20,910 nucleotides of DNA, taken from the NCBI GenBank assembly GCA_934196725.1, contig CAKPWR010000048.1:1-20910 (forward strand). The letters are read 5' to 3'. The stretch is from an uncultured Prevotella sp. (GTDB taxonomy: Bacteria; Bacteroidota; Bacteroidia; Bacteroidales; Bacteroidaceae). Shown here one piece after another: positions 14,352 to 20,339 of the stretch (its first letter is position 1; each line of letters opens with the position of its first letter). Both the position numbers and the translations under genes were made by a program. Below the pieces are notes generated by a model. It saw only the letters and a program-made list of their open reading frames with translations, was not told where the DNA came from and did not search any database.

Positions 14352-14359
14352 CAAAAATA
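14352..14359 (-). promoter_or_regulatory. TATTTTTG promoter box for the SLC13 gene
   Basis: A minus-strand TAnnTTTG element followed by CAGTGTG, about 150 bp above the ATG. The area upstream is AT-rich without a clear TTG. Confidence 0.55.
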
Positions 14360-14449
14360 CACATAATTTTTGAAAAAACCATGTTTTATCGGGAAAAACG
14401 ATAGAAAAAACACTTTTTTATGCGAAAAGGGTAAAAAAAACGAGATTTT

Positions 14450-14482
14450 TTGAACGACATTAGAATATTTTTGTTATATTTG
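14450..14482 (+). promoter_or_regulatory. Promoter of the TM microprotein
   Basis: TTG (14450-14452) and TATATTTG (14475-14482), 22 nt apart. The predicted leader of about 130 nt is GC-rich (CGGCTATCGCGGACGCCTATCGC-like, 14499-14522), in contrast with the AT-rich flanks. It contains two ATGs (14530, 14553) before the real start. Region 14200-14450 otherwise holds only the SLC13 leader and promoter. Confidence 0.6.
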
Positions 14483-14621
14483 CAGTGCGTTTCGAGATAA
14501 CGGCTATCGCGGACGCCTATCGCATTGGGATGATTGCCCCCGGACGGGAGCGATGATGACGAGCGGTAGAGAGAATAATAACAACTTAGACAAAACGTAA
14601 AAACGTATAGAATTTAAGATC

Positions 14622-14906
14622 ATGAATCAGACAGTATTGTTTACTATCATCATACTCGTGATTGTCTTCGCAGTCACAGTATCATCTTACTTCCATAAGA
14701 GACACATGGAGTACAAGATGAGTGATATAGAAAAGGCGGTTAGGAAGTCATTTCCTAAGGGTGTGGAATCCATTACCAAGCAGGAGCTGGTGAATGGCAT
14801 CAAGAAGTATTTCCATTGCTCAGCTAAGGAGGCGCACTACATCATCGGTGTGGCTCGTCGCAAGAAGCTGGTGGATATCGCCGCTGAGTTCGTGACATTA
14901 TTATAG
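14622..14906 (+). CDS. Small single-pass membrane protein, unknown
   Basis: A 94-residue protein of unrecognised family. Residues 4-22 form one strong transmembrane segment (VLFTIIILVIVFAVTVSS), followed by a basic stop-transfer (HKRH). Residues 33-94 look like a small helical domain: 'MSDIEKAVRKSFP', 'TKQELVNGIKKYF', 'SAKEAHYIIGVARRKKLV'. The repeated short helices resemble a winged-helix or DNA-binding-like fold, but that is a guess. It has its own promoter and an unusually long leader. Downstream lies a series of hairpins without another gene, ending in a terminator-like stem at 15190-15255. Confidence 0.7.
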   Translation: MNQTVLFTIIILVIVFAVTVSSYFHKRHMEYKMSDIEKAVRKSFPKGVESITKQELVNGIKKYFHCSAKEAHYIIGVARRKKLVDIAAEFVTLL

Positions 14907-14928
14907 AATTATAGATTTAAAATTGGGC

Positions 14929-15147
14929 ACTGGTCTTTATGACCAGTTATATTCCTCTTACATGGCTTCAGCACACAACGGTGTGCAATTGTGAAGTTTC
15001 TTTTGTAAATAATTTTATAGGAAAACTCTTTTTGCGCAGGGATGCGCTGAAGATTTTATGTTGTTAACACCGTTTTTGGTGTTGTTTAGTTATTTTATTC
15101 TTGTGCAGTGATGCACGTGAATTGATTTTTTTAATGTTTAAAATCAA
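14929..15147 (+). other. Array of six short hairpins, possible structured RNA
   Basis: Six perfect stems in series: ACTGGTC/GACCAGT (14929-14947), GCACAC/GTGTGC (14971-14986) with a CTTCA/TGAAG outer pair, GCGCA-GGGA-TGCGC (15034-15047), AACACC/GGTGTT (15066-15083), GTGCA-GTGA-TGCAC (15103-15116) and TTGATTTT/AAAATCAA (15122-15147). Two carry GNRA-type tetraloops with a compensatory C-G to T-A change. No credible coding region occupies 14907-15275. It may be the 3' UTR of the microprotein gene or a separate ncRNA. Confidence 0.5.
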
Positions 15148-15189
15148 GGATTAGTATATATTTAGGCAGGAAGAGAGATTCAAGGATAC

Positions 15190-15255
15190 AAAGGGCGTAC
15201 ATGACCAAGGTATACTGTAAAAGGTATGCCTCGGGCATGACGCCTTTCTTTTTAT
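15190..15255 (+). terminator. Terminator-like stem ending the hairpin array
   Basis: AAAGGGCGTACATGACC (15190-15206) pairs, with three single-base bulges, with GGGCATGACGCCTTT (15233-15247). TTTCTTTTTAT follows. An inner ATGCC-TCG-GGCAT hairpin (15226-15238) is an alternative fold. It lies between convergent genes, so it may serve the HU-like gene as well. Confidence 0.65.
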
Positions 15256-15275
15256 AAGCCTATAAGCCTTTCGGT

Positions 15276-15827
15276 TTAGAAGCCTACGGTTCCACCGCTT
15301 TCGTTACCGCTGCCACCACTTGGGTTGTCACCACCACTTGGGTTGTCACCACCGCTTGGGTTGTCACCACCGCTTGGGTTGTCATCGCCCGATGGCTTGT
15401 CGGTAGAGGTTACCTGCTTCACCACCTTGCCGGTACGGTCGTAGCAGGTGATGCTGACCGAGGTGTTTTCCAGTTCCTTCTTGATGTCGGTGTTAGGCAC
15501 GAAGATGATGTATCGGCGGGTGATGAGGTTGGCACTCACCTTGTTCACATCCTCCACGGCAGTAGAGTTGAGACCGAATCGGAGGCTACCCAGTCCTGGC
15601 ACAGCCACGCTATGTCCCTCAGTGGCCCAGGCAGCTATCACATCGCCGATGGCAGTCCATCCGGCATTGATCACCGCCTTAGGAAGACCGCTGCGAACGG
15701 CAGCTTCCTCGATTACCTTACTTGCGTTCAGCTGGCTGTAGAGGTCAGCCTGCATGACGAACGCCCACTTCTGCTTTCCTTTTTCGAACGCCACGTTGCG
15801 CTCGATAGCTTTTACTTTAATTCCCAT
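15276..15827 (-). CDS. HU-family (HU-HIG type) DNA-binding protein
   Basis: A 183-residue histone-like protein of the Bacteroidales HU-HIG type. The chosen start ATG 15827 gives the typical N-terminus MGIKVKAIERN; the frame is open upstream, but that stretch overlaps the smalltalk gene antisense to its sense. The HU fold spans about residues 1-125: helices 'SKVIEEAAVRSGLPKAVINAGWTAIGDVI' (36-64, broken here for reading), then 'VAVPGLGSLRFG' and the beta-arm 'VSANLITRRYIIFVPN'. A second beta segment ('SVSITCYDRTGKVV') follows, then a low-complexity tail of five DNPSGG-like units encoded by an 18-bp tandem repeat (about 15312-15396). It is probably nucleoid- or envelope-associated; role unknown. 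Confidence 0.88.
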   Translation of the reverse strand: MGIKVKAIERNVAFEKGKQKWAFVMQADLYSQLNASKVIEEAAVRSGLPKAVINAGWTAIGDVIAAWATEGHSVAVPGLGSLRFGLNSTAVEDVNKVSANLITRRYIIFVPNTDIKKELENTSVSITCYDRTGKVVKQVTSTDKPSGDDNPSGGDNPSGGDNPSGGDNPSGGSGNESGGTVGF

Positions 15828-15862
15828 AATCAAATAGTTTTTTAAATGGTTAAACAATGAGT

Positions 15863-15955
15863 TTACATGCAGCTGGTAACGCCGAGGGTAGTGCCGATGG
15901 CGGTGAGAACTGCGATGAGCATCTGCAAGATGGTTTTCCAAACTTCCTTTTTCAT
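15863..15955 (-). CDS. Smalltalk peptide (30 residues)
   Basis: A 30-codon gene between the HU-like gene and its promoter. The peptide begins MKKEVWKTILQML, continues as one hydrophobic helix (IAVLTAIGTTLG) and ends VTSCM. This closely matches the 'smalltalk protein' family I remember from Bacteroidales, where it accompanies HU-like and amidase genes. The terminal TSC resembles a lipobox, so it could be lipid-anchored. It lies 35 bp before the HU-like start in the same transcript; no amidase follows here. Function unknown. Confidence 0.88.
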   Translation of the reverse strand: MKKEVWKTILQMLIAVLTAIGTTLGVTSCM

Positions 15956-16065
15956 TTTCTTTTTTCCTTTCTTTTTTAGTGGTTCAGCATTTAGAAAGAG
16001 ATAGGGCAGGTGTGCACCCCTGTCGTTTTCCCTCTCAGTCTTTTAGTGGTTAATTTCCCATTTGC

Positions 16066-16131
16066 CGTTCTTGATGAATGACAGTTCCGTTCTTAATGAA
16101 TGACAGTTCCGTTCTTAATGAATGATGGTGC
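16066..16131 (-). repeat. 22-bp tandem repeat in the smalltalk/HU leader
   Basis: Three 22-bp units (16066-16087, 16088-16109, 16110-16131) start CGTTCTT(G/A)ATGAATGA. The first two also share CAGTTC. The array touches the promoter box and would form the first part of the mRNA leader. Confidence 0.92.
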
Positions 16132-16204
16132 AAAGATACAAAAAAAATCGCCAAAATGCAATAGTTGTCCCGAATCACGTGCATCCTTGTCCCGAATCAC
16201 GTGC
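16131..16204 (-). promoter_or_regulatory. Smalltalk/HU promoter with upstream direct repeats
   Basis: On the minus strand TTG (16161-16159), a 20-nt spacer and TATCTTTG (16138-16131). Immediately upstream lie two exact 18-bp direct repeats, TTGTCCCGAATCACGTGC on the plus strand, at 16165-16182 and 16187-16204, 22 bp apart (two helical turns), each with a CACGTG palindrome. This is likely a regulator binding site. Confidence 0.7.
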
Positions 16205-16249
16205 CTCCCTCCCTCATTTCCCTTTCTCTTCCATCTAATTTAACCGCCA

Positions 16250-16273
16250 TTAATTTAATGGCCATTAAATTAA
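16250..16273. promoter_or_regulatory. 24-bp perfect palindrome upstream of the ATPase gene
   Basis: TTAATTTAATGG (16250-16261) is followed directly by its exact reverse complement CCATTAAATTAA (16262-16273). It lies 12 bp above the ATPase promoter TTG and about 90 bp above the divergent smalltalk/HU promoter, so it may serve as an operator. Confidence 0.7.
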
Positions 16274-16285
16274 ATGTTAAATTCC

Positions 16286-16316
16286 TTGGCGAATTCCCCG
16301 TTTCTTTGTATCTTTG
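16286..16316 (+). promoter_or_regulatory. Promoter of the ATPase gene
   Basis: TTG (16286-16288), a 20-nt spacer and TATCTTTG (16309-16316) fit the Bacteroidota consensus. The leader is about 38 nt. Confidence 0.72.
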
Positions 16317-16360
16317 CCCACGTGACGAATGAATGTTAACAGATAAAAGAAGATAACGAA

Positions 16361-17674
16361 ATGAAATTTTACGATAGAGAACAGGAGATAGGCATCCTGC
16401 GGAAAAACTGGGAGCTGTCTGCCAACAGGTCACTCTTTACGGTGCTGATGGGCAGAAGACGAATTGGCAAAACGGCTTTGCTCATGAAGGTAGAGGCAGA
16501 GCAGAATATGCTGTACCTGTACGTTTCGAAAGATAATGAGCATGTGCTGGTAGAGAAGTTTCAGAAAGCTGCCGAGCAGGTGCTGGGGCTGCATATTTAT
16601 GGCAAGCTTGAAAACTTTGCCCAGTTTTTTGAACAGCTATTGGATTTCGGTCGCACCCACCACTTCACCCTCGTTTTCGATGAGTTTCAGAATTTTCTGA
16701 AGGTGAATCCCGCCATTCCCAGTCATATCCAGTCTGTCTGGGACAGGTATCATGAAGAATCGAAAGTGAATCTTGTGGCATGTGGCAGTATCTACAGTAT
16801 GATGCATCGCATCTTCGATCATGACGACGAACCGCTTTACGGGCGCAAGGACTGCGAAATCAGGCTCAAGCCGTTCCGGGTGAGCGTGATGAAGGAAATT
16901 CTCCACGATTATAATCCCGACTATACCTCAGAAGACTTGCTCTGCCTGTATATGCTGACGGGTGGGGTGGCGAAGTATGTGGCGCAGCTGATGGATGCCG
17001 GAGCCACCACCCGTGACGGGATGCTGAAATGGGTGACCGGCATCGGCAGTCCATTCCTCTCGGAGGGGAGGGAGATGATTATGTCGGAATTCGGAAAAGA
17101 CTATGCCAATTACCTCAGCATCCTGCAGCTGATTGCCGGTGGAATGACTACCCAAAACCAGATAGATACGATTATCGGCAAGAATACGGGTACGTATCTG
17201 AAGAACCTGGATGAAGATTACAACTATGTGAGCAAGCTGCATCCTCTGTTCAGCAAGCCTGGTGGCAGAAACGTGAAATGGTGCATCGAGGACTGTTTCC
17301 TGCGTTTCTGGTTCCGCTTTGTCCTGCCTAATCAGGCATTGGTAGAGATGGAGCGCAACGACCTGCTTCTGGAAATTGTTCTTCGTGATTATAACGATTA
17401 TACGGGAGCCGTGCTGGAGCAGTATTTCCGTCAGAAGATAAGTGAGGAAGACCGTGTAACCCGGGTGGGCAGATATTGGGACCGGAAGGGGTTGAACGAG
17501 ATAGACATCATTGCGTTGAACGAGATAGACAAGACGGCTCTTGTGGCAGAGGTGAAGCGCAATGCTGCCAGATATGATTCCCGCCTGCTGGAGCAGAAGT
17601 ATCAATCTATCCAGTCCCATTTCGGTGGATACAAGGATGTGAAGCTCCTCGGTCTCTCGATGGCGGATATGTAG
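16361..17674 (+). CDS. DUF234-type AAA ATPase with nuclease-like C-terminus
   Basis: A 437-residue STAND/AAA-like ATPase. Residues 1-4 and on read 'MKFYDREQEIGIL', the usual start of this family. Walker A is 'GRRRIGKTAL' (31-40), Walker B 'LVFDEFQ' (104-110) and a sensor-like 'LVACGS' lies at 138-143. A helical winged-helix region follows (about 255-300). The C-terminal part (about 340-437) matches the DUF234 pattern: 'YWDRKGLNEIDIIAL' with D382 and 'LVAEVKRN' with E397 and K399, forming a D...ExK signature of PD-(D/E)XK nucleases. These are standalone genes often in variable genomic regions; biological role unclear. A 16-bp segment (TTGAACGAGATAGACA) is duplicated within the nuclease motif. 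Confidence 0.85.
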   Translation: MKFYDREQEIGILRKNWELSANRSLFTVLMGRRRIGKTALLMKVEAEQNMLYLYVSKDNEHVLVEKFQKAAEQVLGLHIYGKLENFAQFFEQLLDFGRTHHFTLVFDEFQNFLKVNPAIPSHIQSVWDRYHEESKVNLVACGSIYSMMHRIFDHDDEPLYGRKDCEIRLKPFRVSVMKEILHDYNPDYTSEDLLCLYMLTGGVAKYVAQLMDAGATTRDGMLKWVTGIGSPFLSEGREMIMSEFGKDYANYLSILQLIAGGMTTQNQIDTIIGKNTGTYLKNLDEDYNYVSKLHPLFSKPGGRNVKWCIEDCFLRFWFRFVLPNQALVEMERNDLLLEIVLRDYNDYTGAVLEQYFRQKISEEDRVTRVGRYWDRKGLNEIDIIALNEIDKTALVAEVKRNAARYDSRLLEQKYQSIQSHFGGYKDVKLLGLSMADM

Positions 17675-17688
17675 CGTGGGGGCAGAAA

Positions 17689-17776
17689 CTGCGTGGCGAC
17701 GTATTGCCAACTGCGTCCCGACGTATCGCCATCTGCGTCGGGACGTACTGCCCGCTGCGTCGCCACGCAGTTCGGG
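17689..17776 (+). repeat. Four 22-bp repeats forming nested inverted repeats
   Basis: Units at 17689, 17711, 17733 and 17755 start CTGCGT. They share CTGCGT-NNN-(G/C)ACG and differ in the middle triplet: GGC, CCC, CGG, CGC. CTGCGTGGCGACG of unit 1 is the exact reverse complement of CGTCGCCACGCAG in unit 4. CGTCCCGACG of unit 2 is the exact reverse complement of CGTCGGGACG in unit 3. The array begins 15 bp after the ATPase stop. Confidence 0.9.
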
Positions 17777-18031
17777 GGGCATCGGGCGCACAGTTACTTC
17801 CTGTGGTGGGTATCTGAAGGATAGGAGGAAAGACGAAAATGTGAAAGTGAATGTGAATTTGATTTGTTTTTTCATGTCGCCTGAAGGAGAGGAATCTGCT
17901 ATCGTTCATTACAGATACAGTAGAAACAGCTGTTAGTATTATATATATAATAAGGTACGCGCGCGAGGACTGATATATTCCTACTATATCAACCAATAGG
18001 AATGGACTGTATATACGAAAACATTGACTTA
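17777..18031. other. Intergenic region without a recognisable gene
   Basis: It contains a TTCACA-type motif in reverse (GTGAAAGTGAATGTGAATTT, about 17841-17860), a 16-bp palindrome TATTATATATATAATA (17937-17952) and a TGATATA/TATATCA hairpin (17971-17991). The base composition swings from GC-rich next to the ATPase gene to very AT-rich, suggesting a junction with the accessory module downstream. I see no credible coding region here. Confidence 0.6.
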
Positions 18032-18067
18032 CATTTGAAATTCACATTCACATTCACATTTTGTTCC
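18032..18067. repeat. Dispersed TTCACA-rich repeat, copy 2
   Basis: The 29 bp at 18032-18060 are identical to 6650-6678, and the following TTTGTTC differs once. It lies upstream of the unknown two-gene module. Confidence 0.85.
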
Positions 18068-18111
18068 GAATGCTATATGGAAAAATGATATTTAAATATG
18101 AAAAAAAACAT

Positions 18112-18150
18112 CTTTTTTCTTGTGTATTTAAGAAAAAAGTGTTACTTTTG
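18112..18150 (+). promoter_or_regulatory. Promoter and inverted repeat of the unknown gene pair
   Basis: TTG (18120-18122), a 20-nt spacer and TACTTTTG (18143-18150). The inverted repeat CTTTTTTCTT (18112-18121) and AAGAAAAAAG (18130-18139), with outer AACA/TGTT, straddles the TTG and most of the spacer. A bound repressor there would block the promoter. The leader is about 45 nt. Confidence 0.65.
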
Positions 18151-18200
18151 TAGCTACTATGAGAAATAACTTTCATAGATGATTTTTAAACTACAGGCTA

Positions 18201-19199
18201 ATGACCTATACAAACAATAACATCACATCTTTTGTGGTTTTCAAGTATGATTTCTGCAAAACACGAAATCTTTCAAAAGTAGAGGGAACTCTGCCTTTGG
18301 AGTTCTCTGGTATACCATCTGCTGCACATTATCTGGAATGTCAGAATGGTTTTAAGTTAGTATTGGACAGTTTGCTGGAAAGCAAGAAAATGACTTTGGT
18401 GGAATCAAAGAAGAATGATAATGACATCATCCACGACAATCGAATATTGGGATTTCGAGAGGGAGTGGCTGTGCTGGACGTATGTGCAGACAAGAAGGAA
18501 TTCTATTGGAGTAACTTTACTGAGAATGAAATTCACAACCAGCCTTTCTGCAAGGTGATTATTGATAATCGCCCCAACAAAGGTTTCCTTTTTGTGGAAG
18601 AATCTACAATCTTCGGGGGCAAAAAAGGACAGGACAAGGTGGTGGCTCTTCTGCGGGATAATATCAATAGAGTGGCCAATCAATATGGCTGGAATATGGT
18701 TATTTCAGCCAAGTTGCCACCTGGTGATTTCTTTGATGCCGTGGCTGAAAGAATCAAGGCTGGCTATAAGCCAAAGGCTGTGGTGTTTTCATTTCCTCGC
18801 CATCAGACTCTTAGCGATGCGCCATATTCCTTTGTCAAGCAATTCCAGATGCAGCATTCCTTCATGGAGTGCATCAATGCACGTAAGTTTCATGCCAGAT
18901 ATGAAACTGATCATGGTGAGCAGTTGCACTTGGACAAGGCAAACAGAGACATTGCCATGTTGGTGAACCTGTGCAGTAAAGAAGATTACGGCATCAAGGT
19001 ATACTATTGGAAAGGTCCGTGTACCTCTTCCCGTTCGCTGAAACGAACCAAGGTGAAAATATCTGATGCAGAGATCTCTGCCCTGGTTATAGGAGAAGCT
19101 GTTTGTTGTGACTGTCATGGGAATTCTCAGTTTGCCTTGATCAATTCTCTTGATGTTATTCTTGATGATTTAAAGGGTTACGGCAATGAAGTTATTTAA
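18201..19199 (+). CDS. Unknown protein, first gene of a coupled pair
   Basis: A 332-residue soluble protein that I do not recognise. There is no signal peptide or membrane segment. Alternating hydrophobic patterns at 88-96 (GVAVLDVCA), 117-133 (FCKVIIDNRPNKGFLFV), 165-170 and 192-198 (AVVFSF) suggest an alpha/beta fold. 'LLRDNINRVANQYGW' (150-164) is helical, and the C-terminal third has 'VYYWKGPCTSSRSLKRTKVKI' (split at 20) and a Cys pair in 'VCCDCHG'. It has its own promoter and inverted repeat and overlaps the next gene by 14 bp. A role in a mobile or defence-type module is only an idea from context. Confidence 0.75.
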   Translation: MTYTNNNITSFVVFKYDFCKTRNLSKVEGTLPLEFSGIPSAAHYLECQNGFKLVLDSLLESKKMTLVESKKNDNDIIHDNRILGFREGVAVLDVCADKKEFYWSNFTENEIHNQPFCKVIIDNRPNKGFLFVEESTIFGGKKGQDKVVALLRDNINRVANQYGWNMVISAKLPPGDFFDAVAERIKAGYKPKAVVFSFPRHQTLSDAPYSFVKQFQMQHSFMECINARKFHARYETDHGEQLHLDKANRDIAMLVNLCSKEDYGIKVYYWKGPCTSSRSLKRTKVKISDAEISALVIGEAVCCDCHGNSQFALINSLDVILDDLKGYGNEVI

Positions 19200-20208
19200 G
19201 ATGAAGACCAGGCAGATGGTAGATAAGTCTTTCTCTCAGCATCTGGTTTACCAGGCTTTCCAAGCCGTCACCCATGATATCTTCAATGACAAGACGTGGT
19301 TTCCTACGTCCAGATGTTCATGCGAGGATGTTTTTTATGAGGTGTTCTGCATCGTAGACAAAATGATGTTTTCGCATACCGATACGGAGAGCCGCCTAGC
19401 CTTTGTGGAAGGAATAGGGCAATATGAGAAAAACTATGTTGACGAGGATGAGTATGCTACAGCTCAGGACGAGCGGCAGAGAATCGTATTTGTCATCCTG
19501 TATATGGCAGCTGTAATACTTCAGATGATGCCTTTGGAGTCGAAATTGTCTCAATTTTCGGTAATGATTATGGGGCAATGGAGGGGTTATGTAGCTTATG
19601 AGTTTTCTAACCGATGCCTGGAATCGCTGGAGAAGAACCGGGAGGTGGTTGAACAGCTGGCAGCCAATATAGGTTGTTATGGAGCGGATGGCTTTTTCGT
19701 CTCATCTCAGATCAATGAACTGATGCGCCAGAATCATGATGAAGATTATCTGCACGGATTCGAGCCTGAACCGCAGAAGGCATTGGATTTGAAAGTGATA
19801 GATTTTGAGGTGCAGAAAAACGGTGAGCAGGAAAAAACGGAAGAAGATAAAGAGAAGGAATGGAGCAACTTGAGCCAGGAAGAAAGGGTTAAGAGAGCCT
19901 TGCTGAAGATGATAGATGAGAAGGCTATTCCTTTGAAGAAAGACTATGCCCTGATTATGGTGGCGCTCTCCAGTATCGATGATTTTGACGGAGACTTTGA
20001 AAATGGCAAATCTTTCTGCAAGTATCTTACAGAACAGCTTGGGCTGCCTTCCGACCTGACCAATGCCAGTGTCATCTCCAAGCGTTTCTCAAAAATGCGT
20101 GGAGAATATCCCAACTGGAGTTTTGATGATGTGAAAGACCCCGTAGCGCGGACGAAACTCATCAATATCGCTAACCGCTTTGTTGCCATCTATCGTAAGG
20201 GGCAGTAG
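19186..20208 (+). CDS. Unknown helical protein, second gene of a coupled pair
   Basis: A 340-residue cytoplasmic protein not recognised. ATG 19186 is preceded by AAAGGG and overlaps the first gene; ATG 19201, 1 nt after that gene's stop, is the alternative. Residues 1-190 are mostly helical with a hydrophobic stretch at 99-115 (RIVFVILYMAAVILQMM). A charged Glu/Lys linker follows (about 203-228). A compact C-terminal domain (about 230-340) contains 'SFCKYLTEQLGLPSDLTNAS' and 'SKMRGEYPNWSFDDV', reminiscent of tails on other uncharacterised Bacteroidales proteins (from memory, weak). The overlap implies the two proteins work together, perhaps as a complex. Confidence 0.78.
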   Translation: MKLFKMKTRQMVDKSFSQHLVYQAFQAVTHDIFNDKTWFPTSRCSCEDVFYEVFCIVDKMMFSHTDTESRLAFVEGIGQYEKNYVDEDEYATAQDERQRIVFVILYMAAVILQMMPLESKLSQFSVMIMGQWRGYVAYEFSNRCLESLEKNREVVEQLAANIGCYGADGFFVSSQINELMRQNHDEDYLHGFEPEPQKALDLKVIDFEVQKNGEQEKTEEDKEKEWSNLSQEERVKRALLKMIDEKAIPLKKDYALIMVALSSIDDFDGDFENGKSFCKYLTEQLGLPSDLTNASVISKRFSKMRGEYPNWSFDDVKDPVARTKLINIANRFVAIYRKGQ

Positions 20209-20242
20209 GAAGCGGGGAAATGATTGCTTCTTGTGAGTGTTG

Positions 20243-20311
20243 GCAAGTTTTAGATGGAATGTTAAAAACGTAACATAATGCAAGTTTTAGGCATATTCTA
20301 CGTTTAACATT
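20243..20311. promoter_or_regulatory. Interleaved direct and inverted repeats before a lipoprotein
   Basis: GCAAGTTTTAG occurs at 20243-20253 and 20280-20290. AATGTTAAAAACGTA (20258-20272) and TACGTTTAACATT (20299-20311) form an inverted repeat with a two-base bulge. It lies 29 bp before the lipoprotein start, with no clear TAnnTTTG box, so it may be a regulator site or a terminator for the pair upstream. Confidence 0.55.
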
Positions 20312-20339
20312 AGAATAGGTTTAATAAACAAATTAGGAT

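Noticed and set aside
14475..14621. Riboswitch in the GC-rich leader of the microprotein gene
   Set aside because: No known riboswitch core could be matched by eye, so only the unusual length and composition are noted.
15312..15396. 18-bp repeats as a CRISPR or satellite
   Set aside because: They are in frame and encode the DNPSGG tail of the HU-like protein.
15828..15941. N-terminal extension of the HU-like protein
   Set aside because: It overlaps the smalltalk gene in another frame and lacks HU-family sequence; MGIKVKAIERN is the natural start.
17676..17936. 86-codon plus-strand frame after the ATPase gene
   Set aside because: It begins in the 22-bp repeats and encodes no recognisable features.
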